The position numbers and the translations under genes are program-made. DNA of 64,000 bases from Anaerocolumna sp. MB42-C2. GTDB taxonomy: Bacteria > Bacillota > Clostridia > Lachnospirales > Lachnospiraceae. Below are positions 1 to 8,598 of this stretch, piece by piece. Numbering within the stretch: position 1 is the stretch's first letter; each line of letters starts with the position of its first letter. Under the pieces are notes generated by a model. The model ran no database searches. It had not been told where the DNA came from and worked only from the letters and a program-made list of their open reading frames with translations. The stretch spans positions 1,922,001 to 1,986,000 of the forward strand of contig NZ_CP133190.1 in NCBI RefSeq assembly GCF_030913705.1, in the 5' to 3' direction.

Positions 1-836
1 TCTTCTATATTTTTATGAAACATTAAATCATATTCATTAGCTAGAGACCACCAGACATTTCGATAGGCACTGAATCTGGCTATGACATAATTCCAATATA
101 AATCATCCTCCTCTTTAGTCATCATGCTAAATCCCCAGCGGTCATAAGGATGCATAACAATAATATCTGCTTCGATACCCAGATTCATTAAATCTTTGAT
201 CCTCTTCTCAAACAGTTGAAAATGTTTTGGGTTAAAACGCTTGTAATCCCAGTTGTTACCGGGCGCACAACCCACATATTCCTGAAAATTCTCTTTTGTT
301 AAAACCGAATTATCACAAGGTGTTCCTTCATATGGATAACTGATTGGCTCATTAAAGTTATAATCATAATGTTTTGGGAAAATGCAAAAACGTATTTTAT
401 TAAATGCACTGTCTGAAAGTGTTTGTAAGGTTAATTTCTGTAAATCCTCCGATTGGAGACTCCATACATAACATGTAGTTCCCACAGGATAATACGGTCT
501 ACCGTCTTCATAAGCAAAATGATAAGTATTAGCTACTCTTACCGGCCCGTGATTATCCGGCTTCGGTGCTGTAACCATAAAAGACCCCTGGTACACTTCT
601 TCTGAAAAACTTCCTTTTATCTCAAATGTATAAGTCTCTTCAAAAGACGGCATAAATCTTACTTTATAGATACCCTCTCCATCATAGAAACCGTCAACAT
701 ACTTTTCTTCATTTTTGCTACAAAATCTTCCCTGAATATCATAGTCGGTGAACGGATTATTTTCAGAATGACCAGACACGGCCACTTCAAAAACATCCCA
801 CTTTTCTACCGTTGTTACATAATTTATCTCTCTCAT
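1..836 (-). CDS. Glycoside hydrolase, DUF5060 + DUF4038 (apiosidase-like), C-terminus cut by window edge
   Basis: Reading from an ATG at 836, 278 codons stay open to the window edge, so the 3' end is missing. Residues about 1-75 look like a DUF5060 beta-sandwich. From about residue 95 (YYPVGTTCYVW) a DUF4038 TIM barrel begins, and WWSLANEYD carries the probable acid/base glutamate at residue 268. No signal peptide is visible, so a cytoplasmic enzyme acting on imported oligosaccharides is likely. The gene is last in a run behind a sugar ABC transporter (862-4289), 25 bp after the permease stop. DUF4038 enzymes include the GH140 apiosidases; the exact substrate here is inferred, not shown. No other start is as well placed. 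Confidence 0.82.
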   Translation of the reverse strand, partial: MREINYVTTVEKWDVFEVAVSGHSENNPFTDYDIQGRFCSKNEEKYVDGFYDGEGIYKVRFMPSFEETYTFEIKGSFSEEVYQGSFMVTAPKPDNHGPVRVANTYHFAYEDGRPYYPVGTTCYVWSLQSEDLQKLTLQTLSDSAFNKIRFCIFPKHYDYNFNEPISYPYEGTPCDNSVLTKENFQEYVGCAPGNNWDYKRFNPKHFQLFEKRIKDLMNLGIEADIIVMHPYDRWGFSMMTKEEDDLYWNYVIARFSAYRNVWWSLANEYDLMFHKNIE

Positions 837-861
837 TATCTCATCCTTCCTAGCTATACAA

Positions 862-1701
862 TTATGATTTTACCGCTCCTGCCATACCCTCCACAAAATA
901 ACGCTGAAATATTAAGTATACAATTATTACAGGAATTACGGATATGAGAACTCCGGCGCACAAATATCCATAATCCGTTCCATGTTCTCCTACAAATGTC
1001 ATCAATCCAACCGGTATCGTTTTTTTCGCATTATCATTGATAATGACACTTGCCAGCAGATATTCATTCCAGGTTGCCAAAAAATCGGTAATCAATAGAG
1101 TTGCCACCGCCGGTTTGGAAATCGGAAAAATAATTCGTATAAAAAGCTGCCACTTGCTGCATCCGTCAATATAAGCAGCTTCATCAATATCTTTTGGGAT
1201 TCCGTTCATGAACCCTCTTAAAATCAATATTGCATATGAAATACCAAAACCAACATATACATAAAACAAACCAAAATAGGTATTAAGTAGTTTTAATTTA
1301 CTATAGATTACATTAATAGGCACTAACGCTGCTTGCATGGGCAGCATCATCCCAATCAGAAAAAATATAAAAAGTCCTGTTCTGTGTTTAATTTTTAATC
1401 GGGTTAAAGCAAAGGAAGCCAACGCACCTATAAAGATCCCTAAAGGTACTTTTAAACAGGTTACAATAAGGTCATTTTTCATGTAGGTGAACAGACGGCC
1501 TTTTATTATTGCATTAATAAAATTACTCCAGGCAATTTTATCCGGCAGTTTAAAAAGACTGATTCCGCTGTAAAAATCCTGTTTACTCTTTAATGCCGTA
1601 GCAACTAAAGTAAACATGGGTACAATCCAAATTAAGGCTAATATTATCAAGACCAAATAATGTACAATCTTTTTTGCTGTTTTTTTCTGTTTTCCTTCCA
1701 T
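862..1701 (-). CDS. Carbohydrate ABC transporter permease, MalG type
   Basis: Inner-membrane permease of a CUT1 sugar importer, 279 residues and about six membrane segments. The ATPase-contacting EAA loop reads EAAYIDGCSKWQLF, followed by a FPISKPA stretch. A longer reading begins at 1785, but the ATG at 1701 has AGGAGG eight bases upstream and the usual family length, so I chose it. It lies 14 bp downstream of the partner permease and completes the order SBP, MalF type, MalG type, hydrolase. No ATPase gene accompanies it; CUT1 importers of Firmicutes often share one MsmK-type ATPase. Confidence 0.93.
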   Translation of the reverse strand: MEGKQKKTAKKIVHYLVLIILALIWIVPMFTLVATALKSKQDFYSGISLFKLPDKIAWSNFINAIIKGRLFTYMKNDLIVTCLKVPLGIFIGALASFALTRLKIKHRTGLFIFFLIGMMLPMQAALVPINVIYSKLKLLNTYFGLFYVYVGFGISYAILILRGFMNGIPKDIDEAAYIDGCSKWQLFIRIIFPISKPAVATLLITDFLATWNEYLLASVIINDNAKKTIPVGLMTFVGEHGTDYGYLCAGVLISVIPVIIVYLIFQRYFVEGMAGAVKS

Positions 1702-1715
1702 TATTCTTGTCCTCC

Positions 1716-2588
1716 TTAATTTTCTTTTGCCGTAAATGATACATATGGAACAATAACTACCAACATCATAATAACCATAACGCAAGCCACTGCAGTTCCG
1801 GTTCCTACATTATTATACTGGAACGTTTGCGAATACATATAAGTAGATAACATCTGGGTGGAGTTGTTAGGACCTCCTCCTGTTAAACCTTGAACCACAT
1901 CAAAAACTTTCATCGCCGATACTATTAATGTTGCAATTACAATTACAAAAGTTTCTTTCATTAAAGGAACTGTAATATAAAAGAATTTTTTTATGTCTCC
2001 GGCACCATCAATGGTAGCCGCCTCTAAAACATCAATTGACACGGACTGCAAGCCTGCTAAAAAAAGAAGTGTGGGCTGCCCCACCGCCTGCCAAAGGGAT
2101 GCGGCAAATACTGCATATAAACTATATTTTGGATTGGAAATCCAACTTTGTGAGAAGTCACTTCCCAAAACTTTGAAAAATTGATTTATAAATCCGATAT
2201 TAGGATTATAAATCCATCTCCAGATGATAGCTACTGCAATGGGCGCTATAACACACGGAAAATAAAAAAAACCCCGGAAGAACGTTCTTCCTTTAAATTG
2301 ATTATTAAGCAGCAATGCAAACCCCAATGAAACGGTCATAGTCATCAGTATAGTCAATACAATCCATATTAAATTGTTTTTTAGTGCAGTAAAGAAAACT
2401 TTATCCTCTGTAAACAGCTTTAAGTAATTTTCCAGTCCGATAAACTTCATTTTCCCAATACCGTTCCAATTAAATAAACTGATATACAACGAATAGAAGA
2501 CTGGTACAACGATTACGGAAAGATAAATAATACCTGCCGGAATCAAAAAGGCATATGCACTAAAATCAAATTTCTTTTCTCTTTTCAT
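1716..2588 (-). CDS. Carbohydrate ABC transporter permease, MalF/UgpA type
   Basis: A 290-residue permease with about six hydrophobic segments and the EAA loop EAATIDGAGDIKKFFYITVP. It pairs with the MalG-type permease just downstream to form the membrane channel of a CUT1 importer. The start at 2588 has only a weak GGGTG ribosome site, and the structured repeat at 2598-2803 lies immediately upstream, so its translation may depend on mRNA processing or folding in that spacer (inference). The sugar is unknown; neighbours point to a rhamnose- or apiose-containing pectin fragment. Confidence 0.93.
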   Translation of the reverse strand: MKREKKFDFSAYAFLIPAGIIYLSVIVVPVFYSLYISLFNWNGIGKMKFIGLENYLKLFTEDKVFFTALKNNLIWIVLTILMTMTVSLGFALLLNNQFKGRTFFRGFFYFPCVIAPIAVAIIWRWIYNPNIGFINQFFKVLGSDFSQSWISNPKYSLYAVFAASLWQAVGQPTLLFLAGLQSVSIDVLEAATIDGAGDIKKFFYITVPLMKETFVIVIATLIVSAMKVFDVVQGLTGGGPNNSTQMLSTYMYSQTFQYNNVGTGTAVACVMVIMMLVVIVPYVSFTAKEN

Positions 2589-2597
2589 ATTTTACAC

Positions 2598-2696
2598 CCA
2601 TTGCATATCGCAGGCAGGCCTGCGATACTGCCACAAATAAAAAGGAGTGAATGAATCACAGTGGAACCTTTTCTTTTCAAAATTTTCTTTCACTCT
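2598..2696 (-). repeat. Structured repeat, copy A
   Basis: Copy A of an approximately 100-bp element. It contains a 10-bp-arm, 2-nt-loop hairpin at 2606-2627 (TATCGCAGGC / GCCTGCGATA), the word ACTGCC, an AATAAA stretch and a second long-range stem pairing 2645-2655 with 2685-2695 (GAGTGAATGAA / TTCTTTCACTC, one mismatch). Copy B follows directly and copy C lies at 27839-27921. Placed in the SBP-permease spacer, it would be transcribed in the minus direction. Confidence 0.7.
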
Positions 2697-2702
2697 TATC
2701 TC

Positions 2703-2803
2703 CATTGCCTACCGCAAACTGGTCTGCGGTACTGCCTAAATAAAACAGATTGAAAGAATCATTACTGTGGCGTCCTTTCACTTTTATATTTTCTTTCAAT
2801 CTT
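2703..2803 (-). repeat. Structured repeat, copy B
   Basis: Diverged tandem copy of the element at 2598-2696. Its hairpin at 2710-2731 (TACCGCA...TGCGGTA) extends to 10 bp only if a G-U pair is allowed in the minus-strand RNA. The second stem is a perfect 12-bp match, 2747-2758 with 2791-2802 (AGATTGAAAGAA / TTCTTTCAATCT). Relative to copy A the stem bases changed on both sides, which is the signature of a conserved RNA fold. Confidence 0.7.
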
Positions 2804-2856
2804 TTTTCCAGTCAGGTAAAGAAAGTCATACTAAATAACCCGGAAAATACCGGATT

Positions 2857-2905
2857 ACAGGGATAGTGCAAAAAATCAAAACCGATTATTTGCAACCGTC
2901 CCTGT
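2857..2905 (-). promoter_or_regulatory. Stem-loop just after the SBP gene
   Basis: ACAGGGA (2857-2863) pairs with TCCCTGT (2899-2905), enclosing a second stem TGCAAA.AATC / GATT.TTTGCA. It begins 43 bases after the SBP stop codon and lacks a U-run on the minus strand. An mRNA-stabilising or processing hairpin that keeps the binding-protein message in excess over the permeases is more likely than a full terminator (inference). A comparable stem follows the second SBP gene at 10436-10502. Confidence 0.5.
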
Positions 2906-2948
2906 CCCAGAATGGATTTAGTTATTTTACTTTAAACCTCTAAAACCT

Positions 2949-4289
2949 TTATTTGTTGTTGTATGCTTCAATAGCAGCCTGAATATTGGCAGCTCCTTCT
3001 TCCGGAGTCATTTCTCCAAACGCCATCGCATCCTGTGCATTAAATAATACATCTGCAACTTCAGTGGGAAGAGCCTGATCGGTAATAGTAAAGGTTCCGT
3101 TCTTATTACTTGTATTAATTATCTGCTCTACGTTTGGTTGTCCTTCCGGCATAGAGGCTCCATTGAAAGGAAGTGGTAAATTATAATATTCCGCATATTT
3201 TTTAGTATTATCTTCACTATAATAATAATCCATAAATTTTATACAAGCATCTAATTCTTCTTGACTAAGATTTTTATTAAACTGAGTCATCTCAGCAAAA
3301 GAAGATAATCTGTTTGTACCACCGGATGGAAATGCAAAGGTGGAGAATAAGTTTATATCTACTCCATCCTGTATTATCTTACCATCCTGCCACTGACCTT
3401 GGATGTCCATAGCAGCGGTTCCTGAAGCCATATTAATCAGTGTATCATTAGGGTCAGCCGTTACAAAGCCTTCCGGGAAGTAACCTTTCTCACAGAATTC
3501 CTGATATTTAGCAAAAGCTTTTATAACCGCATCATTATTCCAGCTTTCCTGGAATGTACTTAATTTATCATGAAGTTCTGCACCCGCGTAATGCTCAATC
3601 AATAATTCTACAAATCTCATAACATGCCATCCATTAAGACCGGCAGTTGAAATAGGAACGATACCATTTTCTTTTAATGTCGCACAGGCTTGTTCAAACT
3701 CTTCAAAAGTAGTTGGTACTGCAATGTTATATTTCTCGAAGATATCTTTACGATAATATACTCCTAACGCATTGTAACTGGTAGGATATCCTGCTAAGGT
3801 ATTGCTTAATTGACACAGATTTAGTGCACCTGCACTGAATTTGTTTGCCCAATCATGCTCTTTCGCATATTCGGTCAAATCATATGTAAGTCCATTTTCA
3901 GCATAAAAACCACCTAAACTTCCTCCCCAGTTGAACCACATAGATGGAAGAGTATTAGCAGTAGCAGCTACCTTACAAGTATTTTTGATACCATCGGTAT
4001 CGTAATAGGAAGCAGTAACTTTTATATTACTATTAGCTGCATTAAAAGCTTCCACAATAGGATCTACTGCAGCCTGTCTGGTTGATAATGTCCAAAATGT
4101 TATTTCAACAGGTTCCCCGGAATTTGCCTCTGTACTGCCTGTTTGTGTTGTCTCTGTTTTGGATGACTCAGTTTCTCCCGTACTAACATTTTCTGTTGTA
4201 GTTGAAGAACCTTTACTGCACCCAGCTAAAAGACTTGAAAGTAACATAATGGCTACCAATAATAATGCTGTTATTTTTTGTGATTTCAT
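2949..4289 (-). CDS. Sugar ABC transporter substrate-binding lipoprotein
   Basis: A 446-residue extracellular solute-binding protein (family 1). The N-terminus has a lipoprotein signal ending in the lipobox LLAGC, followed by a Ser/Thr/Glu-rich linker to about residue 60 and the mature domain starting EITFWTLSTRQ. It should be lipid-anchored outside the membrane, handing oligosaccharide to the permeases at 862-2588. The start has GGGAGG upstream (minus strand). It is the first gene of its transcription unit and is separated from the permeases by 360 bp of stem-loops. Substrate not determinable from sequence. Confidence 0.93.
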   Translation of the reverse strand: MKSQKITALLLVAIMLLSSLLAGCSKGSSTTTENVSTGETESSKTETTQTGSTEANSGEPVEITFWTLSTRQAAVDPIVEAFNAANSNIKVTASYYDTDGIKNTCKVAATANTLPSMWFNWGGSLGGFYAENGLTYDLTEYAKEHDWANKFSAGALNLCQLSNTLAGYPTSYNALGVYYRKDIFEKYNIAVPTTFEEFEQACATLKENGIVPISTAGLNGWHVMRFVELLIEHYAGAELHDKLSTFQESWNNDAVIKAFAKYQEFCEKGYFPEGFVTADPNDTLINMASGTAAMDIQGQWQDGKIIQDGVDINLFSTFAFPSGGTNRLSSFAEMTQFNKNLSQEELDACIKFMDYYYSEDNTKKYAEYYNLPLPFNGASMPEGQPNVEQIINTSNKNGTFTITDQALPTEVADVLFNAQDAMAFGEMTPEEGAANIQAAIEAYNNK

Positions 4290-4623
4290 GGTTGTCCTCC
4301 CTTGATAAAAGTTAAATTACCTCATATTATTTTGTGCGCACTTGATATCGATTCCGTTTAATTTCAAATTACCTCCCCGATAATTTAAATAACTAAACTT
4401 TATCTAAATTTAATTTAACATATTTTAAATTATATTTCAAGCATTTTATATATTTTATTAGTTATTACCATTTTTTATATTTATTTTTATGCATTTTGTA
4501 CAGTTAATTTTATTATCGATATTAATAATGCATTGAATTCATTTTTAAAAAATTAAAAAAAGTAAATCTTTTTAAATAAATGATCTACTTTTTAAATTTC
4601 AAATATTAACTTTTTTTATTATC
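4290..4623 (-). promoter_or_regulatory. AT-rich promoter region of the first sugar operon
   Basis: Very AT-rich spacer between the SBP and LacI genes. On the minus strand TTGAAA followed 17 bases later by TAAATT is a possible promoter, with the palindrome TAAATTTAATTTA (4405-4417) over its -10 end. TAATTTAAAT (4381-4390) recurs as TAATTTAAATTA at 5702-5713 ahead of the LacI gene, so these may be LacI operators. The AT bias makes chance matches likely and the usual central CG of LacI sites is absent. Confidence 0.3.
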
Positions 4624-5643
4624 TCAAATTCTTTTAACACTGTTCCCAATTACAAATTCCGTATTAACTAATATATGAATTGACTCACGGTTTTTTTTCT
4701 TTATTCGATCCAGTAATCGTCCAACCGCTATGTTTGCAACATTTCCATGTAATGCTCTAAGAAAAGTAGGCTGGAAACCTAATATCGCGGCTCCTGGAAT
4801 TTCATCAAAACCTACAATGGATACATCCTCCGGAATACGAAATCCACAACTTTGCAATGCTCTGGATACTCCTATGGTTACTTCAAAATTTTCTGCAAAG
4901 ATGGCATTGGGAACATGACCTTTGTTCTTAATATATTTATACATGTTATCGTATATTTCCTGGGTAGTGCTTCCAATATCTAAAATTCGTTCATTTTCGA
5001 TCTGCTGGAGCTTTTTTTCATTCATGAAAGCATTACATGCGCTTCTTCTTTCATACATATTGTAGAAGTTCTTGGAATTTCGCAGATACATAATATCTCT
5101 ATAGCCATTATCATAAAGATATCTTAATCCTGTTTTAACTCCCTGCTGGTTATTTAATGTAATACTGTCGGTACGCAAATCCTCAAAATCCTGGTCACAT
5201 ACAACAAAGGGTATATTAAAACCACGAAGGCATTGATAATCCTCCAAAGTCATATAAGCAGCCCCCAGATACACACCTGCGACATCTTCCTCCTGGCATT
5301 CTTTTAATATTTTTACAAAATCATCTTTATTACGGTCTACAAATAACATATCCATTTTATACCCGGCTGCTCTGGCCCTTCTTGAGGCTTCTGCATATCC
5401 CATATAATGCCTTGCATTTTCATTTTCATCGAATAGACCGCTTTCCTGTAAGAAAGTATACATTCGTATAGTTTTTTCTTTACGGCTTTTCCAAACTTCT
5501 CTATCTTCTTCAGATTCTTTAACATAATTTAAAATTTTGTTCCGCGTCAGCTCATTTACACCGGGCTTATTATTCAGCGCCAGTGATACGGTAGCTGTGG
5601 AGACGCCCAGTTCTCGTGCAATATCTTTTGCTTTTAGTTTCAT
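4624..5643 (-). CDS. LacI-family transcriptional regulator
   Basis: A 339-residue repressor. The N-terminal helix-turn-helix is clear (LKAKDIARELGVSTATVSLALN, given in two parts: recognition segment VSTATVSLALN), followed by a periplasmic-binding-like effector domain ending in a typical VGFDEIPGA segment. A GTG at 5652 could add three residues, but the ATG at 5643 is preceded at good distance by AAGGTGG and is preferred. It sits between the GH78 gene upstream and the first sugar transporter downstream, all on the minus strand, and probably controls one or both by sensing a sugar from the degraded glycan (inference). Confidence 0.92.
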   Translation of the reverse strand: MKLKAKDIARELGVSTATVSLALNNKPGVNELTRNKILNYVKESEEDREVWKSRKEKTIRMYTFLQESGLFDENENARHYMGYAEASRRARAAGYKMDMLFVDRNKDDFVKILKECQEEDVAGVYLGAAYMTLEDYQCLRGFNIPFVVCDQDFEDLRTDSITLNNQQGVKTGLRYLYDNGYRDIMYLRNSKNFYNMYERRSACNAFMNEKKLQQIENERILDIGSTTQEIYDNMYKYIKNKGHVPNAIFAENFEVTIGVSRALQSCGFRIPEDVSIVGFDEIPGAAILGFQPTFLRALHGNVANIAVGRLLDRIKKKNRESIHILVNTEFVIGNSVKRI

Positions 5644-5778
5644 TATACCCACCTTACAAATTAGTTTAAATTTTTAAATTATTTAAATTAATTTTACAGG
5701 TTAATTTAAATTATGTCAATAAGTATTTAAAATCAAGATGAAGACGGGTGGTTACGAATAGTAAAACCTCCAATTTTC

Positions 5779-8403
5779 TTATTTATTCAATTTAAATTGA
5801 AAACGATATTCCCCGGATCCAACGTCTAATTTTGTATTTTCCTGATCAGGTAAATAAATCGTACCTACTGTATTAGCCGGTACTCTAACCAACATATCCA
5901 CTGTATTATCTTCACCGATTTCCCATTTGCTTATAATTTTTCCATAAACGGATTCATACTCACAGGTTACATTTTGAATGCAGTCGTTTATAGATGGCTT
6001 AATAATTAAGTGTTTATATCCCGGATATTCTTCATCTATCTCAATTCCTGCCACAACCCTGTACAACCAGTCACCGATTGCACCGTAGGCATAATGGTTA
6101 AACGAATTCATATTAGGACTCCAGAAAGTATCGTCCGGTTTCTTTCCATCCCAATGCTCCCATATGGTTGTCGCTCCTTTTAATATCTGGTATAGCCAGG
6201 ATGGATAATCCGTTTGCATTAATAACCGATATGCAATTTCACTGTATCCGTTTTTACTTAAAACATGGCATAAATATGGCGTTCCAATAAAGCCGGTTGT
6301 TAAATGGTAATTATTTTCTTTTAATAATTTTACTAATTTTTCTACAGCAAAATTGACCTCTTCTCCTTCTAAAAGACCAAATTCTAATGGTATAATTTGC
6401 GAGGTCTGAGTATTTTGCAGGATTATACCATCTTTCATAAAGGTTTTCTTAAAGTTCATAACTATGCTTTCATAAAGGTTTGAATATGTAATAACATCTT
6501 TCTCTTTTCTCAAAACTTTTGCGCATTTACATAAAATCTTCACTGTATTGGCATAATAAGCAGTTGCCACAAAGCTTTCCTCCGTAGCGCCACGGTAGCT
6601 TCCCTCCGAATGATCTAATGCAAGCCAGTCTCCTAATTGAGGACCCCAATCCCAGATAAATGGATTACCACTTCCGTTTTTATACCCATTCCGTATATAG
6701 GCTACATATTTTTCTATTGCCGGATAGGATTTTTCTAAAATCTGTTTATCTCCATAACAGAGATAAAGAGTCCAGGGGCAAACAGTAATTACATCTCCCC
6801 AGGCGGCGGAGGTTTGTTCAAATCCCAGCTGACATTCCGTTAAAAAACTCCAATCAGTAGGAAGAACATTAGGAACGACAAAGGGTATGGCTCCATTATA
6901 AAATTGATCCGCTTTTACATCCTCCAACCATTTTGTAAAAAAGGAATCTGCTCCAAAATTAAAACATGCCGTTCTGCAGAAAATCTGCGCATCTCCCGTC
7001 CATCCTAACCGTTCATCTCTTTGAGGACAGTCTGTTGGCACATCAATAAAATTACCTTTCTGTCCCCAGACCAGATTATGCCATAACTGATTAATTAACG
7101 GATTAGAGCAGGAGAATTTTGCGGTAGGTTCCATATCCGTATGAATAACTACTCCGGTAAAATTATCAATAGCCGCTTCTCCTGGAAATTCAAGGATTTT
7201 AATATAACGGAACCCCTGAAAGGTAAAATGGGGTTCCAACACTTCCACCCCTTTCCCTGTTAATGTATAGCAGGTTTCCTGCTTTGCGAGCCTGATATTA
7301 TCAAAATAAAAATTACCATTACCGTCTAATACTTCTCCATGTTTTAGATGAACCTTATCGCCCTGTCTCCCAGAAACAGTAACTTTAACCCATCCGGCCA
7401 TATTTTGTCCCATATCTATTAATGTTTCTCCGGACGGAGTTTTAATTATTGCTATTGGTTTGATTTCTTCTATCCGCTTGGTTCCCTCATTTATAGTTCC
7501 TACAAGATTCGCTTTGGTCCTGTTCAGGATAACTACCTTTTCCCAGTGTGTATCATCAAACCCATTGATATTCCAACCGTCTGGTTCTTTATTTCCATCA
7601 TAGATTTCACCATCATAAATTTCAGAAAATAAAACACCACTGTCAGCCGTTTTCCAGGTTGCGTCCGTTACAACCGTATCTTCTGTATCATCTTCATAAG
7701 TAATCATAAGTTGAGCGATGGCTCCGATATTTTCTCCATAAGTATGTATCTGATGGTTAAATGAAATCTCACCGTTATGCCATCCGTCTCCCAACCTGAT
7801 TCCTATCGTATTTTCATTTATCAGCAGTAAATTGGTTACGTCGTAACATTGATATTGTATGCGGTTATTATAACTCGTCCAACCGGGTGTCAGAACATAA
7901 TCCCCTACTATCTGACCATTGAAATGCAATTCATATAAACCCATTGCGCTGATATAAATTCTTGCGGATTTTACTCTTTTTATCAGTTTAAAGCTCTTTC
8001 GCAATACTGGGCAAATGTCCATGCACTCTCTTTTTGTCTTCTTTTCTTTTCCGATCCACTCACCACTCCACAAATCAGGATCCAATATACCGGTTTCAAA
8101 ATAAGAAATTTCGGTAGAATCTGCTTTTTCTCCATAATTATCAGTGATTTCAACGGAATAATAATACCTGTGGTTGGACTTTAGTTTTTCCCCCTCATAA
8201 GGTATATGTATGGAATCAGAGGAATTATCTTCTTTCCTCCAAATAGTAGTGCCCTCTATACCATCTATCACTGATAATACAAAAGATTTCTGTAAGACAT
8301 TCTTTTTATCCGTCTTAATTTTCCAGCTGAATCTCGGTTTCTCAGTATCGATACAGTTAGGATTTTTTTTGTATTCACATTTTAAATCATATACTTCTAA
8401 CAT
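5779..8403 (-). CDS. Alpha-L-rhamnosidase, GH78 family
   Basis: An 874-residue cytoplasmic enzyme (no signal peptide) predicted to remove terminal alpha-L-rhamnose. Domain order follows the family: N-terminal beta-sandwich (from about residue 5), a jelly-roll domain (WSGEWIG..., residues about 110-300), the (alpha/alpha)6 catalytic barrel (about 440-780) and a C-terminal beta domain. The signature DERLGWTGDAQ has the candidate catalytic Glu at 464, and TIWEHWDG has the second at 749. ATG 8403 is preceded by GAGAGG; an upstream ATG at 8448 lacks such a site and overlaps the hairpin at 8438-8500. It follows a sugar transporter and fits uptake of rhamnosylated oligosaccharides. Confidence 0.93.
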   Translation of the reverse strand: MLEVYDLKCEYKKNPNCIDTEKPRFSWKIKTDKKNVLQKSFVLSVIDGIEGTTIWRKEDNSSDSIHIPYEGEKLKSNHRYYYSVEITDNYGEKADSTEISYFETGILDPDLWSGEWIGKEKKTKRECMDICPVLRKSFKLIKRVKSARIYISAMGLYELHFNGQIVGDYVLTPGWTSYNNRIQYQCYDVTNLLLINENTIGIRLGDGWHNGEISFNHQIHTYGENIGAIAQLMITYEDDTEDTVVTDATWKTADSGVLFSEIYDGEIYDGNKEPDGWNINGFDDTHWEKVVILNRTKANLVGTINEGTKRIEEIKPIAIIKTPSGETLIDMGQNMAGWVKVTVSGRQGDKVHLKHGEVLDGNGNFYFDNIRLAKQETCYTLTGKGVEVLEPHFTFQGFRYIKILEFPGEAAIDNFTGVVIHTDMEPTAKFSCSNPLINQLWHNLVWGQKGNFIDVPTDCPQRDERLGWTGDAQIFCRTACFNFGADSFFTKWLEDVKADQFYNGAIPFVVPNVLPTDWSFLTECQLGFEQTSAAWGDVITVCPWTLYLCYGDKQILEKSYPAIEKYVAYIRNGYKNGSGNPFIWDWGPQLGDWLALDHSEGSYRGATEESFVATAYYANTVKILCKCAKVLRKEKDVITYSNLYESIVMNFKKTFMKDGIILQNTQTSQIIPLEFGLLEGEEVNFAVEKLVKLLKENNYHLTTGFIGTPYLCHVLSKNGYSEIAYRLLMQTDYPSWLYQILKGATTIWEHWDGKKPDDTFWSPNMNSFNHYAYGAIGDWLYRVVAGIEIDEEYPGYKHLIIKPSINDCIQNVTCEYESVYGKIISKWEIGEDNTVDMLVRVPANTVGTIYLPDQENTKLDVGSGEYRFQFKLNK

Positions 8404-8437
8404 ATTATACCTCTCTCTTATCTTAAATTTTATTAAA

Positions 8438-8500
8438 GGCTGCTGCAAAGTTTATAAATTATTTACTCATAAAGTAAATAAAATAAGTTTTGCAACAGCC
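8438..8500 (-). promoter_or_regulatory. Intercistronic stem-loop before the rhamnosidase gene
   Basis: GGCTGCTGCAAA (8438-8449) and TTTGCAACAGCC (8489-8500) form a 12-bp stem that is complete only in the minus-strand RNA, where the odd position becomes a G-U pair. An inner ATTTACT/AGTAAAT stem closes the loop. It ends about 35 bases before the rhamnosidase start and may act in processing or partial termination between permease and enzyme genes. The 98 bases between it and the permease stop (8501-8598) show no gene. Confidence 0.5.
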
Positions 8501-8598
8501 TATGTAATTAAAAGTTTAGTAAAATCACACCTCACGATATGGCTAGCTACCTTGCCGTGTCGAATTTCCACCTACTATACCAGTCGTCCTGGATGTAC

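Noticed and set aside
4341..4355. LacI- or CcpA-like operator with central CG (TTGATATCGATTCCG)
   Set aside because: The half-sites do not match each other or the cre consensus well enough.
4317..4367. 16-codon minus-strand leader-like ORF (TTG start) before the first SBP gene
   Set aside because: GGGGAGG lies only four bases from the TTG, and no paired structures follow; chance is likely.
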